From assembly GCF_000304455.1 (NCBI RefSeq), contig NC_018605.1, positions 575,102 to 612,900 on the forward strand: a DNA stretch of 37,799 nucleotides, given 5' to 3'. The notes below the pieces were generated by a model. That model was not told the DNA's origin. It worked only from the letters and a program-made list of their open reading frames with translations, and made no database searches. This stretch comes from Cardinium endosymbiont cEper1 of Encarsia pergandiella. Its GTDB lineage: Bacteria > Bacteroidota > Bacteroidia > Cytophagales > Amoebophilaceae. Made by a program: the position numbers and the translations under genes. Shown piece by piece: positions 1 to 7,744 of the stretch; within the stretch, counting starts at the first letter, position 1; every line of letters starts with the position of its first letter.

Positions 1-209
1 CACTACGTCCATACTTGCTATAACCTAGATGGGAATCCATTTCTGATTCTAACGCTTTTTCTACAAGACGTTTGATTAATTGTTTCAGTAAACCGCCTTG
101 ATCAAACAGAGTCGATAGGTCTACACCTGAGTCTATAAGGAATTCTATCGCCTTGATTATGCCGTCTTTACATATATCTTTTTTTTTCGTCTATTTTAAG
201 TGTTATCAT
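1..209 (-). pseudogene. IS256-family transposase, N-terminal part, frameshifted at an A9 run
   Basis: Translated from the ATG at 209-207 the product begins MITLKIDEKK. After the run of nine A residues (T179-187 on the plus strand) it must change frame to continue as DICKDGIIKAIEFLIDSG, then DLSTLFDQGG and a helical stretch ending in LESEMDSHLGYSK, which is the N-terminal signature of IS256/mutator transposases. With eight A residues the frame would be continuous; with nine, translation from the ATG is out of frame. The gene is either inactive, rescued by polymerase slippage on the A tract, or affected by a sequencing error. The C-terminal part with the DDE residues is off the window. Confidence 0.7.
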
Positions 210-261
210 TTAGGTAAATATAAACCCTAAAAAATATTTACACACTTATAAAGACAGACTC
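1..261 (-). mobile_element. IS256-family insertion sequence, 5' part, running off the window
   Basis: The minus strand carries the start of a mutator-type transposase preceded by an IS end. Reading leftwards from 261, the terminus begins GAGTCTGTC and contains GTGTAAATA some 20 bases in. The same layout (CTGTC followed by GTGTAA) appears at the IS256 3' end at 37700. The terminus lies about 52 bp upstream of the transposase ATG at 209. The rest of the element is outside the window. The assignment rests on protein similarity plus the matching ends. No target duplication could be checked because the other end is not visible. Confidence 0.75.
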
Positions 262-560
262 AATGATAATTTTATTGAATCTCTTACATTTCCCTCAGAA
301 AATTTAATTTTAAGTATTAAACTTAACTATATATTTAGAATGGATTAAACCTAATGATAGAAAATTTTACAAATTTAAAGTTGCATTAGCCAGGTTAGAT
401 TTTTATAGTGTACTAAACATGTCTATTCATCTAGATTTTGGAAACATAACTGGTATATATATAGATGATATATTAAGAGATAATAGAAGATTAACACCCA
501 ATAAAAAATCATATACGTGGGATTATAAAACCCAAACAGATAAAGGTGACATAACTTTTG
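262..560 (+). pseudogene. Remnant of an unrecognised protein gene between two IS256-type ends
   Basis: Two overlapping open stretches in different frames look like one broken gene. The first is open to a TAA at 346-348 and includes NDNFIESLTFPSENLI. The second follows a TAA at 311-313 and reads EWIKPNDRKFYKF, then LDFGNITGIYIDDILRD, up to about 560. Joining them needs one frameshift near 325-340. The second frame has an ATG at 419 and an apparent ORF to 631, but its last 23 codons come from the repeat at 561-660, so that C-terminus is not native. I do not recognise the family. Composition fits a coding relic; an intact gene is unlikely. Confidence 0.4.
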
Positions 561-660
561 GAGCCTGTAAACGATTTTGTGTAAGTTCAGTTTTAGCTCT
601 ATCCACTTGGGGTACTCAATATTTAATATGAAAATCAGTAAAAAAATGACTTACAGGATC
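561..660. repeat. 100-bp non-coding IS256-type deletion derivative (MITE-like)
   Basis: The left end starts GAGCCTGTAA with ATTTTGTGTAAG close behind. The right end, read on the other strand, starts GATCCTGTAA with ATTTT at the same distance. The two ends are therefore terminal inverted repeats with one mismatch in the first ten bases, and the GTGTAA element matches the IS256 ends at 261 and 37700. There is no transposase inside. The flanks show no target duplication. It terminates the reading frame of the gene remnant to its left. Confidence 0.5.
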
Positions 661-685
661 TGAATGCACAGGTAGTGTGTTAAAT

Positions 686-1597
686 TTATATAATATCCTT
701 AATATCAGAAGGATATAAACCTGTAAGGAGCGTAATGTCTTCCATAGAATAGCCTTTTGAAAGCATAGATTTAGCTATTTTTAGCTTACCCTTTTCTTCC
801 CCTATTCGGATACCTTCTTGTCTCCCTTCTTCTATCCCCTTTTTTCTTCCTTTTTCTTCTCCTTCTTGTCTATATTTTTCCACTGTATTGGCTTCTATGA
901 GTAACCATTTCAAGTGATCCTCATAGGCCATTCTTTCTTCCTCAGTGAAGTTTAAGGTGTCTAAAACATGTAAGGCCTTCTTTAGGCTAGGAATAGCTAA
1001 TGGTGCAGGTAAGTTATCTTTGTTTAATAAATCATGACGCGTAAGAAAAGCCGTCCAGATATCTAATGATGTTTTGATTTTTTTCAATAAACTCTGTAGA
1101 TTTTCATTTGGATCTTTACTGAACTTGGTTAACTCTACTGTATGTAATTCTAAATCATGAAAGTAGGGTAACCCGCTCTCTTGTTCTGTAATACGAAAGA
1201 CATTATGATACTTTTTATTATCTGCTATGGAGATAAAGTTAAGTATATGAATTCCTATGGCTTTATTTAATTTAGCGTAACCTTGAGAAGCCTTTAACTG
1301 ATCTGTATATAACTTAGCCCAATAATATAAAGCGCGTTTATCATAATCTGCTTCATCTGTGATTTGGATCTCTATATTAAACCTTTTGCCAGTTTCACTT
1401 GTGGCTTTAATATCTAAAATAGATAGCTTGTCGCTTCTAAAATTTTTTGGGTTATAAGGATTCAATAGCGTAACATCTACTACCTGATCTTCAATTGAAA
1501 CCGTAGCGTTTATTAAAGAAATCAATAGATCTTTATTTTCCTCTACTCCAAATATTTTCTTAAAGGCTAAATCTACTTTTGGCGTAATTTGTTCCAT
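686..1597 (-). CDS. Rpn-family recombination-promoting nuclease / PD-(D/E)XK nuclease family putative transposase
   Basis: A 303-residue protein of the Rpn (PDDEXK_2) family, which is widespread and multicopy in intracellular bacteria; characterised members are DNA endonucleases that promote RecA-independent recombination. The N-terminus (PKVDLAFKKIFG) is typical. The nuclease core is visible as D62-I-K64 in LDIKA and E76-I-Q78 in FNIEIQ, the D...ExQ arrangement of the family. The C-terminus (about residues 245-285) is a charged repeat of EEKG/EEGRQEG units, also common in this family and likely a coiled coil. The gene stands alone among IS relics, with 348 bp of non-coding sequence upstream. 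It appears full length with no broken frame. Its target and role here are unknown. Confidence 0.85.
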   Translation of the reverse strand: MEQITPKVDLAFKKIFGVEENKDLLISLINATVSIEDQVVDVTLLNPYNPKNFRSDKLSILDIKATSETGKRFNIEIQITDEADYDKRALYYWAKLYTDQLKASQGYAKLNKAIGIHILNFISIADNKKYHNVFRITEQESGLPYFHDLELHTVELTKFSKDPNENLQSLLKKIKTSLDIWTAFLTRHDLLNKDNLPAPLAIPSLKKALHVLDTLNFTEEERMAYEDHLKWLLIEANTVEKYRQEGEEKGRKKGIEEGRQEGIRIGEEKGKLKIAKSMLSKGYSMEDITLLTGLYPSDIKDII

Positions 1598-1945
1598 AGA
1601 ATATTCTATCTATTTAATCCGTAATCAGAGGTATATAATATAATTACACGCTACAATATACGTAATTTTTCTGTCCAATATAGTTAGATACACAGGGACC
1701 AATTTTTAAAATTTAATACAAAATGGGACCTAAGAAAAGAAAAAACATATGAAAGATATCTTTAATCAGGTTCGCGTTCCGCCTTATATCACGAACTATC
1801 AAAAAATGAGTCTAAAAATCGAATGATCTTTTGTAACTCATTATCTATTATATTGTAATCCATACAAAGTAATTACTGATTTCATAAATAACGAATTAAA
1901 TTCGTAAATTTTAATCCTTTACGAACTTAAATGAAATAGCATAGC
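1598..1945. other. Intergenic gap with a palindrome and possible IS traces
   Basis: No convincing gene in 348 bp. A 7-bp-arm palindrome (ACGAATT-A-AATTCGT) sits at 1891-1905, about 40 bp before the tyrosine recombinase start, and could be a binding site. The 14-mer TAATTTTTCTGTCC at 1663-1676 recurs inverted at 10988-11001 after bioA. A 25-codon frame at 1749-1826 beginning MKDIFNQVRV has no recognisable relatives and is probably chance or decay. Confidence 0.4.
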
Positions 1946-2548
1946 ATGGCGTATCAATATGTAAGGGAACCTTTACGATTTGAGGAATCAGATCGGCTCT
2001 GTCAGGCTTGTGAAACTGTTCAAGAAAAATTAATCGTATGGACTTTATTAGATACAGGGTTAAGAGTATCCGAATTGTGTGGACTTACTACAGAGCAAAT
2101 CCTATGGCAACAAAAAGCAATCCGTGTTTCTGGTAAAGGTGGACCATATGGGAAAAAATCTAAAAAAAGAGTGGTACCTATGTCTAAGCGCGTTCAAACA
2201 TTGCTTGAACATTATTTCACTATTAATAATTCCTGGCCTATTGGAATAAGGCAAGTACAAAAAATTATTAAACAGATTGCTAACAAAGCAAAAATAACAC
2301 AAGAAGTTACTCCCCATGTTTTGCGTCATACTTTTGCCACGTTGGCATTACAAAAAGGCATATCGTTGGCATCTGTACAAAAGATACTTGGACATGATAG
2401 ACTAATGACCACAGCAATATATCTCAATTTTACAGATGCACACGTTATGGAGGAATATGCCACTAAATGGTACGCGTTTAGCGTACATTTGCGCACGATT
2501 TTGGGTTCTGTCGCGTTTGTTTTAAGGGAATGGGATCAAACTCGGTAA
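1946..2548 (+). CDS. Single-domain tyrosine recombinase (integrase), C-terminus replaced by IS sequence
   Basis: The protein has the complete catalytic set of tyrosine recombinases: Arg in DTGLRVSEL, Lys in SGKGGPYGKKS, His-x-x-Arg in PHVLRH, His in LGHD, and the nucleophilic Tyr in TAIYLNF. There is no N-terminal SAM-like core-binding domain. This matches short integrases of roughly 180-190 residues that consist of the catalytic domain only, so it need not be truncated at its start. The natural C-terminus is probably near EEYATKW (about residue 176, position 2472). The last 25 or so residues read into a region containing an IS6 end at 2504 and look foreign. The first residues (MAYQYVREPLRFEESD) fit the family start. 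It may still be active; partner sites are unknown. Confidence 0.8.
   Translation: MAYQYVREPLRFEESDRLCQACETVQEKLIVWTLLDTGLRVSELCGLTTEQILWQQKAIRVSGKGGPYGKKSKKRVVPMSKRVQTLLEHYFTINNSWPIGIRQVQKIIKQIANKAKITQEVTPHVLRHTFATLALQKGISLASVQKILGHDRLMTTAIYLNFTDAHVMEEYATKWYAFSVHLRTILGSVAFVLREWDQTR
2504..2526 (+). mobile_element. Solo IS6-family left end
   Basis: The stretch begins GGTTCTGTCGCG and ends TTTTAAG, matching the left end of the near-complete IS6 element at 36711 (GGTTCTGTCTCATTGG followed by TTTTAAG). It marks a junction: tyrosine recombinase sequence to the left, serine-recombinase sequence directly to the right. No transposase sequence is attached. This explains why the integrase frame continues with an unrelated tail. 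Confidence 0.55.
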
Positions 2549-2720
2549 ACCAAAAGGAACACTTCAAAAAAGTAAGTTTGATGTTGATAGAGACAAGATT
2601 ATAGAGTTACTGAGTTTGGGTCTATCTGTTAGAAAAATAGCTAATTTGTTGAAATATAAAAACCATATCTCACTAAACACATATATCAACAAACGAAAAT
2701 TATTTGATACAAAATTATGA
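2526..2720 (+). pseudogene. Serine recombinase (resolvase/invertase) C-terminal DNA-binding fragment
   Basis: In the frame ending at the TGA at 2718-2720 the translation reads GIKLGKPKGTLQKSKFD, then a helix-turn-helix with IIELLSLGLSVRKIANLL and a closing TYINKRKLFD. This is the layout of the C-terminal HTH of resolvase/invertase-type recombinases, where a GRPKG linker leads into an SVRxIA helix. The catalytic serine domain is absent, and an in-frame TAA lies immediately upstream at 2523-2525, so the fragment cannot be made as part of a full protein. It appears to be the stump of a second recombinase cut by the IS6 end at 2504-2526. Confidence 0.6.
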
Positions 2721-2829
2721 ATTTTATAGAAAATATAAAATGATTGATATTCAAATGATTATAGAAAAATTAATAAGGAAAAATAAAAGTCAGGATGATA
2801 CAGAATCAATTGGTTAACAAGGATTTAAT

Positions 2830-2860
2830 AACTAAAATCAGACAACCCGGGCTTTTAGTT
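2830..2860. terminator. Possible weak hairpin after the recombinase remnants
   Basis: Eight-base arms AACTAAAA (2830-2837) and TTTTAGTT (2853-2860) enclose a GC-rich 15-base loop containing CCCGGGC. There is no clear U-tract afterwards, so this is a tentative terminator or decayed palindrome. Confidence 0.25.
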
Positions 2861-3106
2861 AAATAACCCCATGTCTTCATTATGAACAGTAGCTATAGGA
2901 CATATTTTTACAAAAATTTTAAGGCATAAGTTACAATATTTTTACTTATGAGTTCAATAAATAACCTAAAAATATCTATAACGCATATGTTTCTTAGTTA
3001 TGTAAATGAGTATTAAGTTTCGCAAAGGGTCCACGGAATTGATTCACGTATTATCGATACGATTCTTTGTTGTTTAATGAGTAACCCTAACTGTTTTTAT
3101 ATGTTT

Positions 3107-3123
3107 CCCCCCCCCCCCCCCCC
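3107..3123. repeat. Homopolymer of 17 C residues
   Basis: An uninterrupted run of 17 C stands in a region that is otherwise very AT-rich, about 165 bp upstream of the broken symporter gene. The stretch 2721-3287 around it has no supported gene apart from short chance frames. In other bacteria poly-G/C tracts of this length vary by slipped-strand mispairing. Here the nearest downstream gene is already disrupted, so a functional switch is uncertain. The exact length is also prone to sequencing error. Confidence 0.9.
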
Positions 3124-3287
3124 ACTGAAAGTACTTCATTTTCATCCCAAAAAATGTAAATAAACTTTATAAACTAACTATTACTGTAAAATTTTTACAT
3201 AATCTAGAATTCAGGTTAGTAAGGTTCCGTGATCACCTGAGGAGAAATTCTCGGGTAACTCGATATTGGATTATACTTTCTCTATTT

Positions 3288-5038
3288 GTGAACAGTTTTA
3301 GTAGATGGCTTTTTAGTCGTTTGATGTTACGTATGGGGCCATTTATGCAAAACCTTTCTGTCCCAGAGATGATGGGTAATGTATATGGTACTTGGCCAAG
3401 GATTATTACGGCTCTAGTTGGTATTTGCAGTTCTATTTGCTTCATTGCTATGCAGATTATCGTAATGTCCAACGCGATTAGCATATGTACTCTAAATTTA
3501 TTTAATGCCGACATCATTAGCATTCTTGCTACTTTAGTCCTTATTTTTTATTCTATGTTTGGAGGTGTTCGTGCGGTTACCTATACAGATCTACTGCAGT
3601 TTGTAACTTTTGCTATAATTATTCCACTTTTAGCTTGGTTTATATTCAAACAAACAGGTAAATCAATGGTAGAGGTAGTTGCTTTGTTACAAACTGAAAA
3701 AAAATTTCAATGGAACAGTCTGCTGAACAGTTTATTCCACTTTGATATTAAATCATTGGGTATGTGGGCAATGATGCTATGCACTATGGTTCCTGATTTA
3801 GGGGCACCTGCAATTATGCAAAGGGTCTATATGTCTTCTGGACCTACTCAAGCTAAAAAAGTCTTTTTGTATGTGAGTGTTTTAGGTTTTTTGATCAGTG
3901 GATTTATACTTCTGATTGGTGTATTTGTTTTTATAGGGGGTGGGTCAACATTACCAGTGGAAGGTGTATGGGACTATATCATGACTAATATTTCACCCCT
4001 GTTTAAGGGACTAGTTTGTACCAGTTTTTTAGCCATGGCTATGTCTACAGCCGATTCTTATTTAAACGCCTGTTCCGTTATAGTTAGCAATGATATGGTA
4101 AAGATCCTACAAAAGAGAGAAAAAATTACTGATGTCTACCAGTTTAAAATAGCTAGATGGACTACCCTATTAGTGGGCCTATCGAGTATGTTTTTAACTT
4201 TTTATTGTAAGGATCTTTTAGATTTACTTATGTTATCCTTTGCTTTTTCTCTTCCAATAATAGCCTTTCCAGCTTTGTTAGCTGTTTTTGGCTTTCGGGG
4301 TACGTCTCGTACGGCTTTAATAGATGGGTACAGGTGTCTTGGCCATTTTAGCTTGGAAAAAATGGGTTACATCCACAACTGGTATAGACGGCTCCTTTGT
4401 TTGTATGTTGGCCAATGGTTTAGATATGATGGTCGCACACTATCTACTGAAACAGCCGAAAGGTGCAGGATGGGTGAAACCCGATAACGTATTTAGACAA
4501 ATCCAACAAGAGGATTCCCGGAAGCACGCGGAGCAAAAAGAAGCGATTCAAAACGCTTGGGCCAATAAAAAAGACACTTTTGCTCAGCTGATACCCAACA
4601 ATCTTACCCTATATTTAATAGGGATCTATACAAATTATTACTGCCATTCTAAGTTATTGGTTTATTAGACCAGGTTGCATCCATGCTGCCATATGCCAAG
4701 TGGTGCTAGGTGCTTTTTGTATAGCTTCTAAAGCTTTCCTTGGCAAAATACTTCCCAACTGGTTTATTAACCTAGATTCGCTAATCACCTTAGCTGTTTA
4801 TCTACCCTTAAAACTGATTGAGAACTGGTGGGATATGCTAGATCCCATCTTTAGTCTATCTTTATCTTTGACCTATTGTGGGATAATATTATGTCTATTC
4901 CCCCTCTATCTCGCTATAGAGGTGGTTGCCATTACATTTTTAGGGGGCATTATTGCATTTGAGTGGTCTTTTGCCCTATTCGCTTCCCTATATCCGCTAT
5001 TTCTAGCAGGCCTATGTATGTTTGCCATAATGCTATGA
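3288..5038 (+). pseudogene. Sodium:solute symporter (SSS family), truncated and frameshifted
   Basis: The pieces together read as one multi-pass SSS (PutP/SglT-type) cotransporter. Frame one runs 3288-4320 and includes SVPEMMGNVYG, then FYSMFGGVRAVTYTDLLQF, PAIMQRVYM, and the conserved AMAMSTADSYLNA. Near 4318-4325 the reading must shift to continue as MGTGVLAILAWKKWV. Near 4625-4645 it must shift again to continue as ITAILSYWFIRPG and further membrane helices to the TAA before 5038. The N-terminal first helices are missing: the segment before FMQNLSVPEMM has no SSS similarity and the only start is a GTG at 3288. With two frameshifts and a lost N-terminus it is almost certainly dead. Frames are otherwise well kept, suggesting fairly recent inactivation. 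The substrate cannot be told. Confidence 0.8.
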
Positions 5039-5051
5039 TAAAATAGATTAT

Positions 5052-5474
5052 ATGGATCCTAAAAAAGAAAAAGAGGCCCCACCATCTATAGACCTGGAGC
5101 AGGATACCCTATCTAGTGTAGTCCGTGCCCATTATGGCTATCTAGAAGCTGCTTTTGACCAAAAACAACCTACTATGTTGATGGTACTGCCCATAGATAT
5201 TACGGATATCCTCAATAAAATGACCGCTAAATTGCCTATAGATTCCTTAACTATAGAAGCGCCTGTTACCCCTAAGGAGCAAGCAGATTCCATGATGAAA
5301 CTCATGCAATTCCACGACCATATCTGTAAAGCATCTTATCATGCAGATCCTATGGATCTAAAGACCATTTCAGGTATACTTTTACTGCTCAGGAAGCATT
5401 TTGGCTTTAAGCGGCATGTCTCCGGACAATTGTTTTATGTACGGGCAGTAGGCATGGTTCTGTCGTGTCTGTAG
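5052..5474 (+). pseudogene. Unrecognised soluble protein, 3' end replaced by an IS6 end
   Basis: A 140-codon frame starts 14 bp after the symporter remnant. The product begins MDPKKEKEAPPSIDLEQDTL and is soluble, without a signal peptide or membrane helix. Recognisable landmarks are few (QPTMLMVLPIDITDIL, KTISGILLLLRKHFGF) and I cannot name a family. The last six codons (VLSCL and stop) are the sequence of the IS6 terminus starting at 5456, so the native C-terminus has been lost. No clear continuation is visible beyond the 79-bp insertion. It may have been co-transcribed with the symporter and is probably decaying with it. Confidence 0.5.
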
Positions 5475-5534
5475 TTTATTTTGTATAGGTCTCTCCCTAA
5501 CTTAATGCTTTTTTTAAATAGATGCGAGAGAACC
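5456..5534 (-). mobile_element. 79-bp IS6-family deletion derivative
   Basis: The left boundary begins GGTTCTGTCGTGTCTG and continues with TTTTGTATAGG and CTCTCCC, which is the reverse complement of the right end of the IS6 element at 37543. The right boundary is TTTAAATAGATGCGAGAGAACC, similar to the reverse complement of an IS6 left end. The whole transposase is missing. The element is a minimal pair of ends in minus orientation and truncates the reading frame that starts at 5052. The flanks show no obvious 8-bp duplication. Confidence 0.6.
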
Positions 5535-5617
5535 CTTTTTGGTGCCACTATGTTTTTCCAAGCAAGTCTAACAAATAGGAATCTTTCTAATGTTGTATTT
5601 TTACAGTGATTTTAACA

Positions 5618-6580
5618 TTATGCATCTATTGCCATAGGCTTTATAACCATTTTTTTCAATCCCAACCGTTGGAATAAATTATGATCTTGTTCTGGTATTG
5701 GATTTTGAGCAGTAAGTAGCTTTTCACCATAAAAGATTGAATTGGCTCCAGCAAGAAAACATAATGCTTGAAATTCATCTGACATTTTCTCTCGCCCAGC
5801 TGCCAAACGAATATAGGATGTTGGCATCATGATGCGTGCTACTGCAATCGTACGAATAAAATCAAACGGATCAATATTGTCTACATCCTCAAGAGGCGTT
5901 CCAGGAATCTTCATCAGCATATTAATTGGAACGGATTCTGGTGGCGTATCCATGTTAGCAAGAAGGATCAACATTTTTATGCGATCTTCATTTGTTTCTC
6001 CCATACCGAGAATGCCACCGCAGCAGACCTTAATGTCTGCATTACGGATCTGCTCTAGGGTATTTAAACGATCTTTAAAACTACGTGTCGTTATAATTTT
6101 ATCGTAATAAGCTTCCGAAGTATCCACATTATGATTGTAAAAATTTAACCCAGCTCTTTTGAGCATATTAGCCTGGTTATCTTTTAATAAACCAAGTGTA
6201 ACACAGGTTTCAAGACCTAGCTTTTTTACTTCTTTAACCATTTCGCAAACAATTTTTAAATCTTGATCACGTGGTCCACGCCAGGCTGCACCCATACAGA
6301 AGCGGGTGCTACCCGTTTCTTTTGCACGTTTGGCTGCTGCAACTACTTCTGCAATGGTTGATAAAGACTTTTTTTGTAATCTAGTGTTATAGTGTGCCGA
6401 TTGGGGGCAATAGGCGCAGTTTTCAGGACAACTACCTGTTTTAATACTTAAAAGCGTACTAACTTGGATTTCACTAGCATTAAAGTGTTGCTTATGTTCT
6501 TTTTGTGCTGTATACATTAACTCTGGAAATGGAAGACTAAAAACTTTGTCTACCTCAGAAAAAGTCCATTTTGGAACCAT
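5618..6580 (-). CDS. bioB: Biotin synthase
   Basis: Radical-SAM enzyme that inserts sulfur into dethiobiotin, the last step of biotin synthesis, in the cytosol. The [4Fe-4S]/SAM motif is C51-x3-C55-x2-C58 in [11 protein letters not shown]. The cysteines that hold the auxiliary [2Fe-2S] cluster are present in [10 protein letters not shown] (C95), GLETCVTLG (C126) and [12 protein letters not shown] (C186/C187), and its arginine in YIRLAAGR. At 320 residues it is a normal length. The ATG at 6580 gives [10 protein letters not shown] and only 27 bp separate it from the bioF ATG on the other strand, with no Shine-Dalgarno on either side. It is the only biotin gene here on the minus strand, so it must have its own promoter, likely overlapping or inside bioF. 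Confidence 0.97.
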   Translation of the reverse strand: MVPKWTFSEVDKVFSLPFPELMYTAQKEHKQHFNASEIQVSTLLSIKTGSCPENCAYCPQSAHYNTRLQKKSLSTIAEVVAAAKRAKETGSTRFCMGAAWRGPRDQDLKIVCEMVKEVKKLGLETCVTLGLLKDNQANMLKRAGLNFYNHNVDTSEAYYDKIITTRSFKDRLNTLEQIRNADIKVCCGGILGMGETNEDRIKMLILLANMDTPPESVPINMLMKIPGTPLEDVDNIDPFDFIRTIAVARIMMPTSYIRLAAGREKMSDEFQALCFLAGANSIFYGEKLLTAQNPIPEQDHNLFQRLGLKKMVIKPMAIDA

Positions 6581-6607
6581 TATTTTGACATTTTTTTAGA
6601 TAAAATT

Positions 6608-7744
6608 ATGTACAAGTTATATCATAAATACCTTCATGAACAAAAATCTAAAGAAAAATATAGACAGTTACAATTAGATTTGGATAAAAACCACATTGAT
6701 TTCTCTACGAATGATTATCTTGGGCTCAGTAAGTCAAAAGTAGTATTTTTAGCAGCACAATCTGCTGGACAGGAGTTTGGAGTAGGTGCTACAGGTTCTC
6801 GTTTACTCTCTGGTAATAAAAGCCTATTTCAGCTTTTTGAAAATAAAATTGCCCAAGATAAAAAAACGCAAGCAGGTCTTATTTTTAATTCAGGTTTTCA
6901 AGCTAATATAACAGTTCTTTCTAGTCTATTAGATGCATCAGTATGGGGTAGTCGACCTATTGTTTTTTTTGACAAATTGAATCATGCAAGTTTGTATCAA
7001 GCTGTATTTTTAAGTCATGCTGAGCTTATACGCTATCAACATAATGACATGGATCATTTAAGTAAGTTGTTGACCAAACACAAAGATGACAAAAGGCCAA
7101 AGTTTATCGTTACGGAAACCATTTTTGGTATGGATGGAGATATAGTACCGATAGATGAAATTTTTACGATTAGTAAAGAAAATGAATCTTTTCTATATTT
7201 AGATGAAGCACATGCAACGGGTATGATTGGCCATAATGGCTATGGATTATCCACGCATATTAACCTTGCAGAAATTCCCCATTTAGTATTAGGCACTTTC
7301 AGTAAAGCTTTGGGGTGCTTTGGTGCATATGTTGCTTGTGCCAATATCCTAAAGGAGTACTTAATTAATAAATGTCCAGGGTTTATCTACTCGACTGCCC
7401 TTTCTCCAATGGTAATTGGAGCCGCATCTAAAGCTTGGGACTTAGTAAGGCATTATACTGCTCAACGTCAAAATTTATATTTTAAAGCTGAAAAACTCAG
7501 GAGAAAATTGCAGCACCTTGGATTTAACATAGGTCATTCAATCACCCATATTATACCAATTATTATAGGGGATGAACGCCATGCCATCTATGTAAAAGAG
7601 CAGCTTTTAAAACATCGATTGGTTGTTTCTATGGTACGTCCACCTACTGTTCCACCTGGTACCTCAAGATTACGGATTGCACTTAATACAAGTCACAGTG
7701 ATCAGGATTTAGACTATTTAGTAGATATACTTAAACAAGTATGA
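6608..7744 (+). CDS. bioF: 8-amino-7-oxononanoate synthase
   Basis: PLP-dependent alpha-oxoamine synthase that condenses pimeloyl-ACP (or -CoA) with L-alanine to give 8-amino-7-oxononanoate, the first ring-assembly step. PLP-binding features are clear: D199-E-A-H202 in YLDEAHATGMIGHNGYG and the Schiff-base lysine K233 in GTFSKALGCFGAY. The N-terminal DFSTNDYLGLS and the GSRLLSGN substrate loop are also intact. At 378 residues it is full length. It opens the plus-strand bioFHCDA run and its stop overlaps the bioH start by 4 bp. A TTGACA-like hexamer at 6585-6590 lies in the short gap to bioB, but is too close to the ATG for an ordinary promoter with a leader. Confidence 0.96.
   Translation: MYKLYHKYLHEQKSKEKYRQLQLDLDKNHIDFSTNDYLGLSKSKVVFLAAQSAGQEFGVGATGSRLLSGNKSLFQLFENKIAQDKKTQAGLIFNSGFQANITVLSSLLDASVWGSRPIVFFDKLNHASLYQAVFLSHAELIRYQHNDMDHLSKLLTKHKDDKRPKFIVTETIFGMDGDIVPIDEIFTISKENESFLYLDEAHATGMIGHNGYGLSTHINLAEIPHLVLGTFSKALGCFGAYVACANILKEYLINKCPGFIYSTALSPMVIGAASKAWDLVRHYTAQRQNLYFKAEKLRRKLQHLGFNIGHSITHIIPIIIGDERHAIYVKEQLLKHRLVVSMVRPPTVPPGTSRLRIALNTSHSDQDLDYLVDILKQV

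Noticed and set aside
419-631. An intact 70-residue gene
   Set aside because: Coding-like sequence continues upstream of its ATG without a start, in part in another frame, and the last third is IS256-type repeat sequence. It is better described as a remnant.
3233-3523. 96-codon minus-strand frame at the 5' side of the symporter
   Set aside because: It is antisense to clear SSS-family coding sequence.
6581-6607. Bidirectional promoter between bioB and bioF (TTGACA-like hexamer at 6585)
   Set aside because: Only 27 bp separate the two ATGs. A -35 at 6585 would put the -10 on or past the bioF start codon, leaving no leader. The promoters probably lie inside the opposite genes.
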